A stretch of DNA of 15,922 nt, taken from assembly GCA_946482425.1 (NCBI GenBank), contig CAMLRO010000031.1, forward strand, positions 1 through 15,922, read 5' to 3'. The notes beneath the pieces were generated by a model. The model was not told where the DNA came from. It saw only the letters and a program-made list of their open reading frames with translations, and made no database searches. Source of the DNA: an uncultured Lactobacillus sp. Its GTDB lineage: Bacteria > Bacillota > Bacilli > Lactobacillales > Lactobacillaceae. Shown one piece after another: positions 6,339-13,936 of the stretch; position 1 is the first letter of the stretch; each line of letters begins with the position of its first letter. The position numbers were made by a program, and so were the translations under genes.

Positions 6339-7406
6339 GTGAAAAGTATAGAAGATTATGTCCACTTAGAACCAAAATACTATGAAGCAGTTTTGCAAAA
6401 TTATGAGGACTTGTTTGCTAAGCAGATAGGTCAAATAAATAATAATATTACTAATGTTGTTATTTATGCAACTGGTTCCAGTTCTAATGCTGCATATGGT
6501 GCATTGCCATTCATGAGCAATATTTTAAAAATGCCGGTAAAAATTGAAGAGCCGTCTATAGCTGAAAATTATTTGCTTCATGTTGAGCAAAATTCTTTAT
6601 GTATTGCGATATCTCAAGGCGGTCACAGCTACTCTGTAGTAAAAATTATTCAGCGATTACAAGATGCCGGTAATACAGTTTTTGCTTTAACCAGTGAACT
6701 TGATAGTCCAGTTGCCCAAATTAGTCAGCACGTTTTAGATATGGGAATGCCAGTTGAAGAAATGCCATATGTCAGTGCTGGCTATAGCGTAGAAATTTTA
6801 GATTTAATGTTATTAGCAATGTTAATTGCAGAAAAAACAGGCAAACTTTCGTCTGTCGAATTTACACAAATTTTAGCTGAAATAAAAAGTATAGTTCAGA
6901 AGATGCCTGAAGTAATTAATTGTGCAAGTAGTTGGGTTGAAAATAACATTAGTAAATTTGCCACCGCGAAGAGATTAGTTTTTATCGGTTACGGTGCAGC
7001 TTATGGTGTCAGCCGCGAAGGTGAAACCAAGACGACTGAAGCAGTTCGTATTAGTGCTTGGGGAAAAGAACTGGAAGAATACATGCACGGTCCTTATCTG
7101 GGGTTGAACGCGGATGACTTTATCATTTGTTTAGACCCGATGGGAAAATTACATGACAGAATGGCGCTTTTAAAGCAGTTCTTAAATAAGCATGTTAAAA
7201 ATGTCTACACGATATATGCAGGTGAAGATGAAAGTGAAACAGCTGACGGCCTTAGTCTAGGTATTACAACAAGCGAACTTTTGGCTTCTTTATTTATGAC
7301 TGTACCCGTTCACTTGCTGGCTTATAAGTTATCACAAGTGAAGAAGATAGATTTGCAACATTCTGCGTACCCTGATTTTGATGAGATAACTGCTTCAAAA
7401 ATATAG
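6339..7406 (+). CDS. SIS-domain sugar-phosphate isomerase/deglycase, GfrE/GlmS-isomerase-like
   Basis: Cytoplasmic protein of 355 residues with two SIS (phosphosugar isomerase) domains. The first holds the ATGSSSNAA loop (44-52) and ISQGGHSYS loop (91-99); the second starts near 207 with IGYGAAYGVSREGETKTTEAVR. The KELEEYMHGP segment (243-252, His250) matches the catalytic loop region of the GlmS isomerase domain, but there is no glutaminase domain. GTG 6339 has AAGGAG at 6327-6332. By family resemblance and operon setting I infer a role like Salmonella GfrE, a glucoselysine-6-phosphate deglycase. A glucosamine-6-phosphate deaminase-like or AgaS-like isomerase is the main alternative. Fold is sure; substrate is not. 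Confidence 0.8.
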   Translation: MKSIEDYVHLEPKYYEAVLQNYEDLFAKQIGQINNNITNVVIYATGSSSNAAYGALPFMSNILKMPVKIEEPSIAENYLLHVEQNSLCIAISQGGHSYSVVKIIQRLQDAGNTVFALTSELDSPVAQISQHVLDMGMPVEEMPYVSAGYSVEILDLMLLAMLIAEKTGKLSSVEFTQILAEIKSIVQKMPEVINCASSWVENNISKFATAKRLVFIGYGAAYGVSREGETKTTEAVRISAWGKELEEYMHGPYLGLNADDFIICLDPMGKLHDRMALLKQFLNKHVKNVYTIYAGEDESETADGLSLGITTSELLASLFMTVPVHLLAYKLSQVKKIDLQHSAYPDFDEITASKI

Positions 7407-7432
7407 AATAATTTTAAAAAAGAGGAAGAAAA

Positions 7433-8428
7433 ATGCGTAAGTTTAATAAACAAAAATTAGTTGATAGTATGACTGGTGCTCTTAAACTGCGGAGCCAGAT
7501 TAACGATGTGATTGATCCGCTATTTAAAAAAGGCATAACCAACATTTGCTGGCTAGGAATTGGTGGCACCTATGCTTCGGGGATGCAGGCTAATATCCAC
7601 ATGAAGGAAAAAAGTGCTTTAGAAACTTTTTATCAAAATGCTGCTGAATATAATGTAACTGGTAATAAACGTATTACAGACAAGACCTTGGTGGTGATAT
7701 CTTCAGTTACTGGAAATACTAAAGAAATGGTTGATGCAGTTAAAAACTTAAACCAAGTTGGTGCAATCATTTTAGGTTTTATGGACGATCCGAAAGCTAA
7801 ATTAGCTTCAATGCTAACATATTGTATTTCTTATCCTGAAAATGAACAGTTAAAATTCTTTATGGTCGCAGATCGCTTAATGTATTTGAATGGTGAATTT
7901 CCAGATTATGACGAATTTTATCAAGAAATGGATCAACATTTTGCAAAAGACATTGCTGACATTGAAGAAAATGCAGATGATTTTGCCCAAAAATTTGCCG
8001 AGAAACACCATGACGATGAAATTCATTATTTCGTCGGTGCCGGTAATCAATGGGGCGCAACTTATTCATATGCAATGTGCTATTGGGAAGAACAGCACTG
8101 GATTAGAACGCGCGCAGTGGAAGCAGCAGAATTTTTCCATGGGATGTTTGAAATTGTTGACCGGGATACTCCAGTTACCGTTTATGTCGGTGAAGACAGT
8201 CAACGGCCATTAAGTGAACGTGTTGCTAAATTTTTACCAGAAATTTGTGGTAACTATACTATTATTGATTCTAAAGACTATGACCTGCCGGGTTTTTCAG
8301 AAAAATATCGTGGCACCTTGTCGCCGTTTGTCTTCCATGCGATTAATAACAGAATTGATGTTCATATTGAGCATATTAACCGTCACCCGATGGATATTCG
8401 CCGTTATTACCGCTGCTTAGATTATTAA
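7433..8428 (+). CDS. SIS-domain fructosamine-6-phosphate deglycase, FrlB/GfrF-like
   Basis: Cytoplasmic SIS protein of 331 residues. Fructoselysine-6-phosphate deglycases of this type split the Amadori product phosphate to glucose 6-phosphate and free amino acid. The sugar-binding loops are GIGGTYAS (42-49) and SSVTGNTKE (90-98). The AAEFFHGMFEIVDRDTP segment (231-247; Glu233 and His236) parallels the GEFRHGPLEIVEPGVP region of FrlB as I remember it. The C-terminus DIRRYYRCLDY parallels the FrlB ending ERRYYGGLVEY, where C-terminal residues help build the neighbouring active site. RBS AGAGGAAG lies at 7421-7428. It is clearly different from the SIS gene just before it. The deglycase reading is well supported at family level; the natural amine (lysine, asparagine, other) is unknown. 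Confidence 0.8.
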   Translation: MRKFNKQKLVDSMTGALKLRSQINDVIDPLFKKGITNICWLGIGGTYASGMQANIHMKEKSALETFYQNAAEYNVTGNKRITDKTLVVISSVTGNTKEMVDAVKNLNQVGAIILGFMDDPKAKLASMLTYCISYPENEQLKFFMVADRLMYLNGEFPDYDEFYQEMDQHFAKDIADIEENADDFAQKFAEKHHDDEIHYFVGAGNQWGATYSYAMCYWEEQHWIRTRAVEAAEFFHGMFEIVDRDTPVTVYVGEDSQRPLSERVAKFLPEICGNYTIIDSKDYDLPGFSEKYRGTLSPFVFHAINNRIDVHIEHINRHPMDIRRYYRCLDY

Positions 8429-8443
8429 TTTTAGCGTGATTAT

Positions 8444-8857
8444 ATGGTTGGAGTAATTATTTGTACACATGGTAATTCAGCACCTGAATTATTAAAGTCA
8501 GCAGAGATGATTTGCGGTAAACAAGAAAATTGCCAAACCGTGTGTTTTACAGATGGCGAATCTTTAGAACAATTAAAGTCTGAAATAAGTGAAAAGATTG
8601 GCCAGCTAAAAGGAACAGTTTTTTGTTTAACAGATCTAAAGGGAGGAACTCCTTTTAATACGCTGGTCAGCTTACTAAAGAGTAATCCGGAAATGGAAAT
8701 TATCACGGGTGTTAATATTCCCATGTTGCTGGAACTGTTCATCAATCGTAGTCAGTTAAAGAAAGAAGAGCTGCTTTCTGGAATAATGACAGCTGGTAAA
8801 ACTGGGATTTATCGTTATCAAGAGGTCGAGCCATCTGCTGATGACGAAGAATTCTAA
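8444..8857 (+). CDS. PTS mannose-family EIIA
   Basis: Cytoplasmic phosphocarrier receiving phosphate from HPr and passing it to EIIB. The N-terminus VGVIICTHGNSAPELLKSAE is typical of the fold, with His9 the expected phosphorylation site. The conserved LTDLKGGTPFNT lies at about 62-73. The 137 residues end in an acidic tail, PSADDEEF, like the tail of EIIC. It closes the operon 15 bases after the deglycase gene, so the EIIA is separate and last rather than first or fused. The ribosome site is poor (only GTGAT at 8436-8440, too close to the ATG), which suggests dependence on upstream translation or lower yield than the other subunits. The IS-derived hairpin at 8898 probably terminates transcription. 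Confidence 0.93.
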   Translation: MVGVIICTHGNSAPELLKSAEMICGKQENCQTVCFTDGESLEQLKSEISEKIGQLKGTVFCLTDLKGGTPFNTLVSLLKSNPEMEIITGVNIPMLLELFINRSQLKKEELLSGIMTAGKTGIYRYQEVEPSADDEEF

Positions 8858-8897
8858 GTATCAAAAAGTATAGCGGTCATGATATGACCCATAATAT

Positions 8898-8930
8898 GAC
8901 CCCCAAATTTAGGACAAAATTGGGGGTTAT
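8898..8930 (+). terminator. IS3-type left-end hairpin, likely terminator of the mannose-PTS operon
   Basis: TGACCCCCAAATTTAGGACA begins here and its first part pairs with TTGGGGGT (8920-8927): A8899-C8904 plus AA form an 8-pair GC-rich stem. The T tract after it is interrupted (TTATTTAT). It directly precedes the truncated transposase OrfA start. Nearly the same sequence stands at 15334. The inference is an IS left end reused as the 3' end of the PTS operon. Confidence 0.65.
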
Positions 8931-8934
8931 TTAT

Positions 8935-9063
8935 ATGTCTAAATTATCTAAACAAGATAAAATTGAAATCTATCAGCTTTGGCATAGTTATGGAGTTTGT
9001 GTAACTTTACTCAGTCAGCGTTATCGGGTGGGACAAGCTAATAAGAGTTACTTGTTGGCTTAG
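8935..9063 (+). pseudogene. truncated IS3-family transposase OrfA (N-terminal remnant)
   Basis: ATG 8935 opens a 42-codon frame, MSKLSKQDKIEIYQLWHSYG..., ending at TAG 9061. The first 35 or so residues read like the helix-turn-helix start of an IS3-family (IS150/IS1223-like) OrfA, including QLWHSYG and LSQRYRVG. Full OrfA proteins are at least twice as long, and no OrfB (integrase) sequence follows. After the VGQAN segment the similarity fades into AT-rich DNA. With the left-end hairpin before it, this is the 5' relic of an insertion whose rest was deleted. It is too short to be active. Confidence 0.8.
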
Positions 9064-9092
9064 TTTTACTAATTGGCGGTTTCATTTCCCTT

Positions 9093-9134
9093 TTTTATCA
9101 TTTTTTGAATTTAGAGTTAAAAAACATGATAAAA
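9093..9134. repeat. AT-rich inverted repeat upstream of the small membrane protein
   Basis: TTTTATCATTTTTT (9093-9106) faces AAAAAACATGATAAAA (9119-9134), complementary except for a two-base bulge, with a 12-base loop. Four T follow. It may be a terminator for read-through from the IS relic, or a regulatory palindrome. It lies in the 353-base stretch between EIIA and the small membrane protein, which otherwise holds the IS relic, the next palindrome and a promoter. Confidence 0.5.
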
Positions 9135-9168
9135 TTTTGGCCACTTTAATTTCAAAAGGTGGTAAAAT
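9134..9168. repeat. imperfect palindrome over the -35 region
   Basis: ATTTTGGCCACTTT (9134-9147) faces AAAGGTGGTAAAAT (9155-9168). The central CCACTTT/AAAGGTGG pairs over seven positions with one G-T, and the outer ATTTT/AAAAT also pair. It covers the presumed -35 box, so it could be an operator of the small membrane protein gene. This is inferred from position only. Confidence 0.45.
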
Positions 9169-9179
9169 TACTTTATAAT
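9151..9179 (+). promoter_or_regulatory. promoter of the small membrane protein
   Basis: TATAAT (9174-9179) is a perfect -10; TTCAAA (9151-9156) is a weak -35 at 17 bases spacing. The start codon lies 32 bases after the -10, with AGAGGG in between. Confidence 0.6.
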
Positions 9180-9210
9180 ATAGTGAGCTAATTTAAAAGA
9201 GGGTGTTAAA

Positions 9211-9438
9211 ATGACAAACTTTTTAACAAGTGCAGCATTTTTAATGATCATTGCTGTGATTATGATGGCTTTAGGGTCTTATCAAATAGTTAATAGTGTC
9301 GTTTATATCCGTGGAATTTTGCATAAGGGCACTAATAATGGCTTTATGCCAGTGGCAATGTGGACTTCTCTAATTATTGGTTTGGCATTGTTAATTATTG
9401 GTATAGCTGGCATTGTGATGGCTTTTAGGGGATTTTAA
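9211..9438 (+). CDS. small two-helix membrane protein, unrecognised
   Basis: I do not recognise this 75-residue protein. It has two hydrophobic segments (about residues 6-32 and 48-72) joined by a short basic loop, RGILHKGTNNGF. It has no cysteine pair, signal peptidase site or charged tail. The gene looks real: it has its own TATAAT promoter, AGAGGG (9199-9204) before the ATG, and a clear hairpin terminator at 9513. It forms a monocistronic unit between the two PTS loci and shows no obvious tie to either. Small paired-helix proteins of this size can be stress proteins, transporter modulators or holin-like, but nothing here chooses between them. Confidence 0.7.
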   Translation: MTNFLTSAAFLMIIAVIMMALGSYQIVNSVVYIRGILHKGTNNGFMPVAMWTSLIIGLALLIIGIAGIVMAFRGF

Positions 9439-9512
9439 CTGATTCTTTAAAAGCGCATAGGAATTATTACTTTTATAGATTTTCCAAAGATACGTTTGAA
9501 CTATATTATATT

Positions 9513-9561
9513 AGTATTCGTGGTAGTCAAAGTATGATCAACCCACGAATATTTTTCTTTT
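9513..9561 (+). terminator. Rho-independent terminator after the small membrane protein
   Basis: TATTCGTGG (9515-9523) pairs perfectly with CCACGAATA (9543-9551), followed by TTTTTCTTTT. The loop is 19 bases. It lies 75 bases after the stop codon. Confidence 0.8.
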
Positions 9562-9652
9562 AATCAAAAACATAAAATATAGTTAAAACTTTTTCATATA
9601 ATATAAAAAATAATAGATATATTAGTAAGCGCTATTTTAAAAATACTATAAG

Positions 9653-9661
9653 TGCTATAAT
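9653..9661 (+). promoter_or_regulatory. extended -10 promoter of the cellobiose-type EIIB-EIIA unit
   Basis: TG-C-TATAAT is a perfect extended -10; no good -35 is seen. About 20 bases upstream, AGTAAGCGCTATTT (9624-9637) resembles a cre site with two mismatches to the core consensus, a possible weak CcpA site. AGGAGG (9691-9696) precedes the ATG at 9707. Confidence 0.65.
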
Positions 9662-9706
9662 AGAAGAGATTAATATTAGGATACATTTTAGGAGGAAAGT
9701 ATTATT

Positions 9707-10042
9707 ATGGCAGAACAAACTATTATGCTTAACTGCAGTGCCGGAATGAGTACATCTTTATTGGTTACCAAAATGCAGCAAGCAGCAAAGGATCAGGGGA
9801 TTGATGCACATATTTTCGCCTGCCCCGCTGCTGAGGCTTCACAACATATTGAGGAAGATCATCCCGACTGTGTATTGCTTGGACCTCAAATTCGGTATAT
9901 GGAAGATGATTTTAAGAATAAAGTTCAAGGCAAGGGTAAAGATGGCAAGGACATTCCTCTTGATGTTATAGATATGCGTTCTTATGGCATGATGGATGGT
10001 AAAAAAGTTTTACAACAAGCTGAAGACTTAATTAACGGATAG
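9707..10042 (+). CDS. PTS lactose/cellobiose-family EIIB
   Basis: Cytoplasmic phosphotransfer subunit. The N-terminal IMLNCSAGMSTSLLV carries the active Cys10 in the P-loop-like motif CSAGMSTS. VLLGPQIRYM (about 65-74) is also family-typical, as is the length of 111 residues. ATG 9707 has an AGGAGG site. It is followed after 9 bases by EIIA; the matching EIIC (13937) is 4 kb away across an aldo/keto reductase and a convergent GH1 gene. In this family the likely sugar is cellobiose or another beta-glucoside, supported by the 6-phospho-beta-glucosidase nearby. Confidence 0.95.
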   Translation: MAEQTIMLNCSAGMSTSLLVTKMQQAAKDQGIDAHIFACPAAEASQHIEEDHPDCVLLGPQIRYMEDDFKNKVQGKGKDGKDIPLDVIDMRSYGMMDGKKVLQQAEDLING

Positions 10043-10051
10043 GGGATTATA

Positions 10052-10426
10052 ATGGCGGAAAAAGAAACAGCTGAACAAAAAGAACAAGAAACTTTAGAGG
10101 CTGCAATGGGACTTATTGCCAATGGCGGCAATGCTAAAAGCCTTGCTTTTGAAGCTATTAGGCTTGCCAAAAAAGGTGATATTGCTGGAGCTCGTGCTAA
10201 ATTGAAGGAGTCAGACGACTCTTTGAATGAGGCACATAACTCTCAAACAGGGATGTTGACGAAAGAGGCTCAAGGAGATCACACGAAGGTTACCCTTCTG
10301 GTAGTCCATTCACAAGATCATTTGATGAATGCCATTACCTTTAGGGATTTGGCTGGAGAAATGGTAGACCTTTATGAAAAGCTTTTTAAAGCAGGTGCGT
10401 TAAAGAAAGAAACTGCTAATAAGTAG
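10052..10426 (+). CDS. PTS lactose/cellobiose-family EIIA
   Basis: Cytoplasmic helical EIIA, a trimer in the family, phosphorylated by HPr. The VVHSQDHLM motif carries the active His86, and Asp89 is the expected metal ligand between subunits. The EAAMGLIANGGNAKSLAFEAIRLA stretch is the typical first helical hairpin. It has 124 residues; the N-terminal dozen and the C-terminus (AGALKKETANK) are polar extensions. Its ribosome site is AGGGGA (10042-10047). It is co-transcribed with EIIB. No EIIC follows in the unit, so it must pair with the EIIC at 13937 or one elsewhere. Confidence 0.95.
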   Translation: MAEKETAEQKEQETLEAAMGLIANGGNAKSLAFEAIRLAKKGDIAGARAKLKESDDSLNEAHNSQTGMLTKEAQGDHTKVTLLVVHSQDHLMNAITFRDLAGEMVDLYEKLFKAGALKKETANK

Positions 10427-10466
10427 TTAAAACTTATTTCTGCAATAATTTCAATTAGTTAATAAA

Positions 10467-10491
10467 TAGGTAATTTTTTATAAATTACCTA
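10467..10491. repeat. perfect 10-bp inverted repeat after EIIA
   Basis: TAGGTAATTT (10467-10476) and AAATTACCTA (10482-10491) with a 5-base loop. The plus-strand tail is GGTAAAAAAA, so it lacks the T run of a plus-strand terminator; the T run is on the minus strand. It lies between EIIA and the aldo/keto reductase and may be a weak terminator, an mRNA-end stabiliser or an operator. I cannot choose. Confidence 0.5.
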
Positions 10492-10620
10492 GGTAAAAAA
10501 AACTGAATTGACTTAACTGATTTAGCTTTAATGAAATGCTGTCTGCTTTTTTCTTATATGTATAAATTACAAAACTATTGCCTTGAGCCTCTCAAGTCAT
10601 TTATTTAGGAGAGAATCAAA

Positions 10621-11562
10621 ATGAAACAAATAAAAATTGGTAAAAGTGACGTTTATACTACTCCGTTAGGTTTAGGAACTAACAAAGTTGGTGGACATAA
10701 CTTATTTCAGAATTTAAATGAACAAGATGGCTATGATCTTTTAAGAGAAGCTTTAAAACAAGGAATTAATTTTTTTGATTCAGCTTATGTATATGGTCTT
10801 GGAAGATCTGAAGAAATTATTGGTGATGTGCTGCAAGACTATGATCGGTCCAAAGTAATTATTGCTACCAAGGCAGCTCAAGACCAGTCACACGATATGG
10901 CTATCAATAATAGACCTGAGTTTATTAAAAAAGCAGTCGATGAAGCCTTGTTACGATTGAAAACAGATTATATTGATATTTTTTACATTCATTTTCCGGA
11001 CAAGGATACGCCTAAAGATGAAGCAATCGAAACTTTAGATGAGATTCGCAAAGCGGGTAAGATAAGAGCAATTGGTGTTTCCAATTTTTCTTTAGCTCAA
11101 ATTAAAGAAGCAAACAAAAATGGCAAAGTTGACATTGTTGAAGACCAGTTTAGCCTAGTTCACCAAGCTCCGGTTAAAGAAGAATTAAAGTACTTACAAG
11201 AAAATAATATTTCCTTTGTACCGTTCTTCCCATTAGCATCAGGACTTTTGACCGGTAAATATTATTCAAAAGACTGGGAAAAATTTAAAAATAGTGATGG
11301 GGGAAAATTACTGGGAGATTTCAGTGAAAAGCAATATGATGAGGCAATGAAAGGTATTGACGGCATCAGAAAAATTGCTGCTGATCATCAAGCGACAGTT
11401 ACACAAACCGTATTAGCATGGTATATGGCGAATCCTGCAATTAGCGTTGTCATTCCAGGTGCCCGTAATGCTGCCCAGGTTAAGAGTAATGCGGCCGCTA
11501 TGAAAGTTGATTTAACTTCAGACGAATATCAAAAAATAGATCAATTATTTAGTAACTTTTAA
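10621..11562 (+). CDS. aldo/keto reductase
   Basis: Cytoplasmic NADPH-dependent oxidoreductase of the aldo/keto reductase superfamily (TIM barrel), 313 residues. The catalytic tetrad is complete: Asp53 (NFFDSAYVYG), Tyr58, Lys84 (ATKAA) and His124 (YIHFPD). Other family marks are GKIRAIGVSNFS (about 156-167), PLASGLLTGKY (about 204-214) and the cofactor region VVIPGARNAAQV (about 277-288). AGGAGAG (10608-10614) precedes ATG 10621. It stands between the cellobiose EIIA gene and the convergent GH1 gene. A TTGACT at 10508 could be a -35, but no good -10 sits at the right distance. The substrate is unknown and a link to sugar use is only positional. Confidence 0.92.
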   Translation: MKQIKIGKSDVYTTPLGLGTNKVGGHNLFQNLNEQDGYDLLREALKQGINFFDSAYVYGLGRSEEIIGDVLQDYDRSKVIIATKAAQDQSHDMAINNRPEFIKKAVDEALLRLKTDYIDIFYIHFPDKDTPKDEAIETLDEIRKAGKIRAIGVSNFSLAQIKEANKNGKVDIVEDQFSLVHQAPVKEELKYLQENNISFVPFFPLASGLLTGKYYSKDWEKFKNSDGGKLLGDFSEKQYDEAMKGIDGIRKIAADHQATVTQTVLAWYMANPAISVVIPGARNAAQVKSNAAAMKVDLTSDEYQKIDQLFSNF

Positions 11563-11668
11563 AAAATAGTTACGAAGTTAATGTAACAGTATAGTCATGC
11601 TTTTTGTGACTGGCAGTTATTTTTAAGGGCTATTCGGGGTCTATAGTAAAAAAATTGAATACTTAAAA

Positions 11669-11710
11669 AATAAGCGATTTCTGCTGATTGGCGGAATCGC
11701 TTATTTTATT
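11669..11710. terminator. bidirectional terminator between aldo/keto reductase and GH1 gene
   Basis: AATAAGCGATT (11669-11679) pairs with AATCGCTTATT (11695-11705), with further partial pairing (TTCTGC/GCGGAA) in the loop. A run of A lies before it and TTTTATTATT after it, so it serves both convergent genes. Confidence 0.85.
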
Positions 11711-11728
11711 ATTGTTTAAAATATTATT

Positions 11729-13204
<1,476 letters not shown>

Positions 13205-13217
13205 TTAACAAATATAT

Positions 13218-13245
13218 TTTATACTTATTGTTACTTTACCGGCAA
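13218..13245 (-). promoter_or_regulatory. probable promoter of the GH1 gene
   Basis: On the minus strand TTGCCG (13245-13240) and TATAAA (13223-13218) stand 16 bases apart, about 45 bases before the start codon. No clear cre site is seen in the divergent region 13175-13350. Confidence 0.5.
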
Positions 13246-13291
13246 GCTTCTCTAAAAAGCCATTATTATTTTTATTAAATAATAGCTAATA

Positions 13292-13297
13292 TATAAT
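13292..13297 (+). promoter_or_regulatory. probable -10 box of the membrane protein-EIIC unit
   Basis: A perfect TATAAT in AT-rich DNA, 54 bases before the ATG at 13351; the -35 region is only T-rich. The two divergent promoters would lie about 70 bases apart. Confidence 0.45.
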
Positions 13298-13350
13298 TGT
13301 CAGTATCATATAGTAAATAATTGAGTTATAGAGTTAAAGGATGGAGAAAT

Positions 13351-13851
13351 ATGGCGCAAAAATTTTCTAATCAGGATGAAATTGAACATAAAAAGCGTGA
13401 AGACAATATTAGGTATCTTTATTTTAGCCGTTATTTAATGGTACGCTACACTGTAATATTTTTTCTTTTTTCCAATCTGTTATGGTTACTAATTTTGCTT
13501 GAGTACCAGAAAATGCCTGGCATAATATTGTCAGGACTGATGACTTTCTTGTCTGGAATTGCCGCGATAGAACAACTAACTAAGATGCATAACCGCAAGA
13601 GTGACGTCCCAGTTACCAGGATTTATTTATGGCTACAAATTTTTGTTAATATTTTGTTAATTATATGTACATTTATACCATTAAAAATAAACTTTTTGCC
13701 ATTTATTACTAGCAGTAGTTTAAAATATTTAATACTAACTTTTTTACTCTTAGGCATAGTAGTTGGACTTAGCAGCGAAAGGAGAATCAATAATATAAGA
13801 AGAGGCAGGGATAGATATTTAAAAGTAATTAAATCTGCTAAAAATAATTAG
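13351..13851 (+). CDS. four-helix membrane protein upstream of PTS EIIC, unrecognised
   Basis: I do not recognise the family. The 166-residue protein has a charged N-terminus of about 30 residues (many Lys, Glu, Arg), then four hydrophobic segments at roughly 33-52, 56-75, 93-112 and 121-142, and a strongly basic C-terminal tail (RRINNIRRGRDRYLKVIK). This suggests a membrane protein with both ends in the cytoplasm. A frame from TTG 13321 is open, but ATG 13351 is preferred because GGATGGAG lies just before it. The EIIC gene follows after 85 bases in the same direction, so the two are probably co-expressed. It could modulate the EIIC or be an independent membrane protein; no enzyme motif is seen. 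Confidence 0.75.
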   Translation: MAQKFSNQDEIEHKKREDNIRYLYFSRYLMVRYTVIFFLFSNLLWLLILLEYQKMPGIILSGLMTFLSGIAAIEQLTKMHNRKSDVPVTRIYLWLQIFVNILLIICTFIPLKINFLPFITSSSLKYLILTFLLLGIVVGLSSERRINNIRRGRDRYLKVIKSAKNN

Positions 13852-13936
13852 AGTATTGATTTCTTATTTACATAAATTTAAAATGTTAATTAATAGTTAT
13901 TTATTAAAGTGATTAGTATGAAAGGAGTTATTTTTA

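Noticed and set aside
7890..8420. Overlapping frames of 107 and 68 codons inside the deglycase gene
   Set aside because: They are out-of-frame shadows of a clear FrlB-like gene, without ribosome sites or recognisable domains.
8444..8857. EIIA as part of a D-glucosaminate (dga-type) operon
   Set aside because: The dga operon carries an aldolase and a dehydratase-type enzyme; here the partners are two SIS proteins, which fits deglycation better.
11592..11611. AGTCA/TGACT inverted repeat after the aldo/keto reductase
   Set aside because: Only five pairs; the strong hairpin at 11669 is a better terminator.
13321..13350. TTG start for the four-helix membrane protein
   Set aside because: ATG 13351 has a good purine-rich site just upstream, while TTG 13321 has none.
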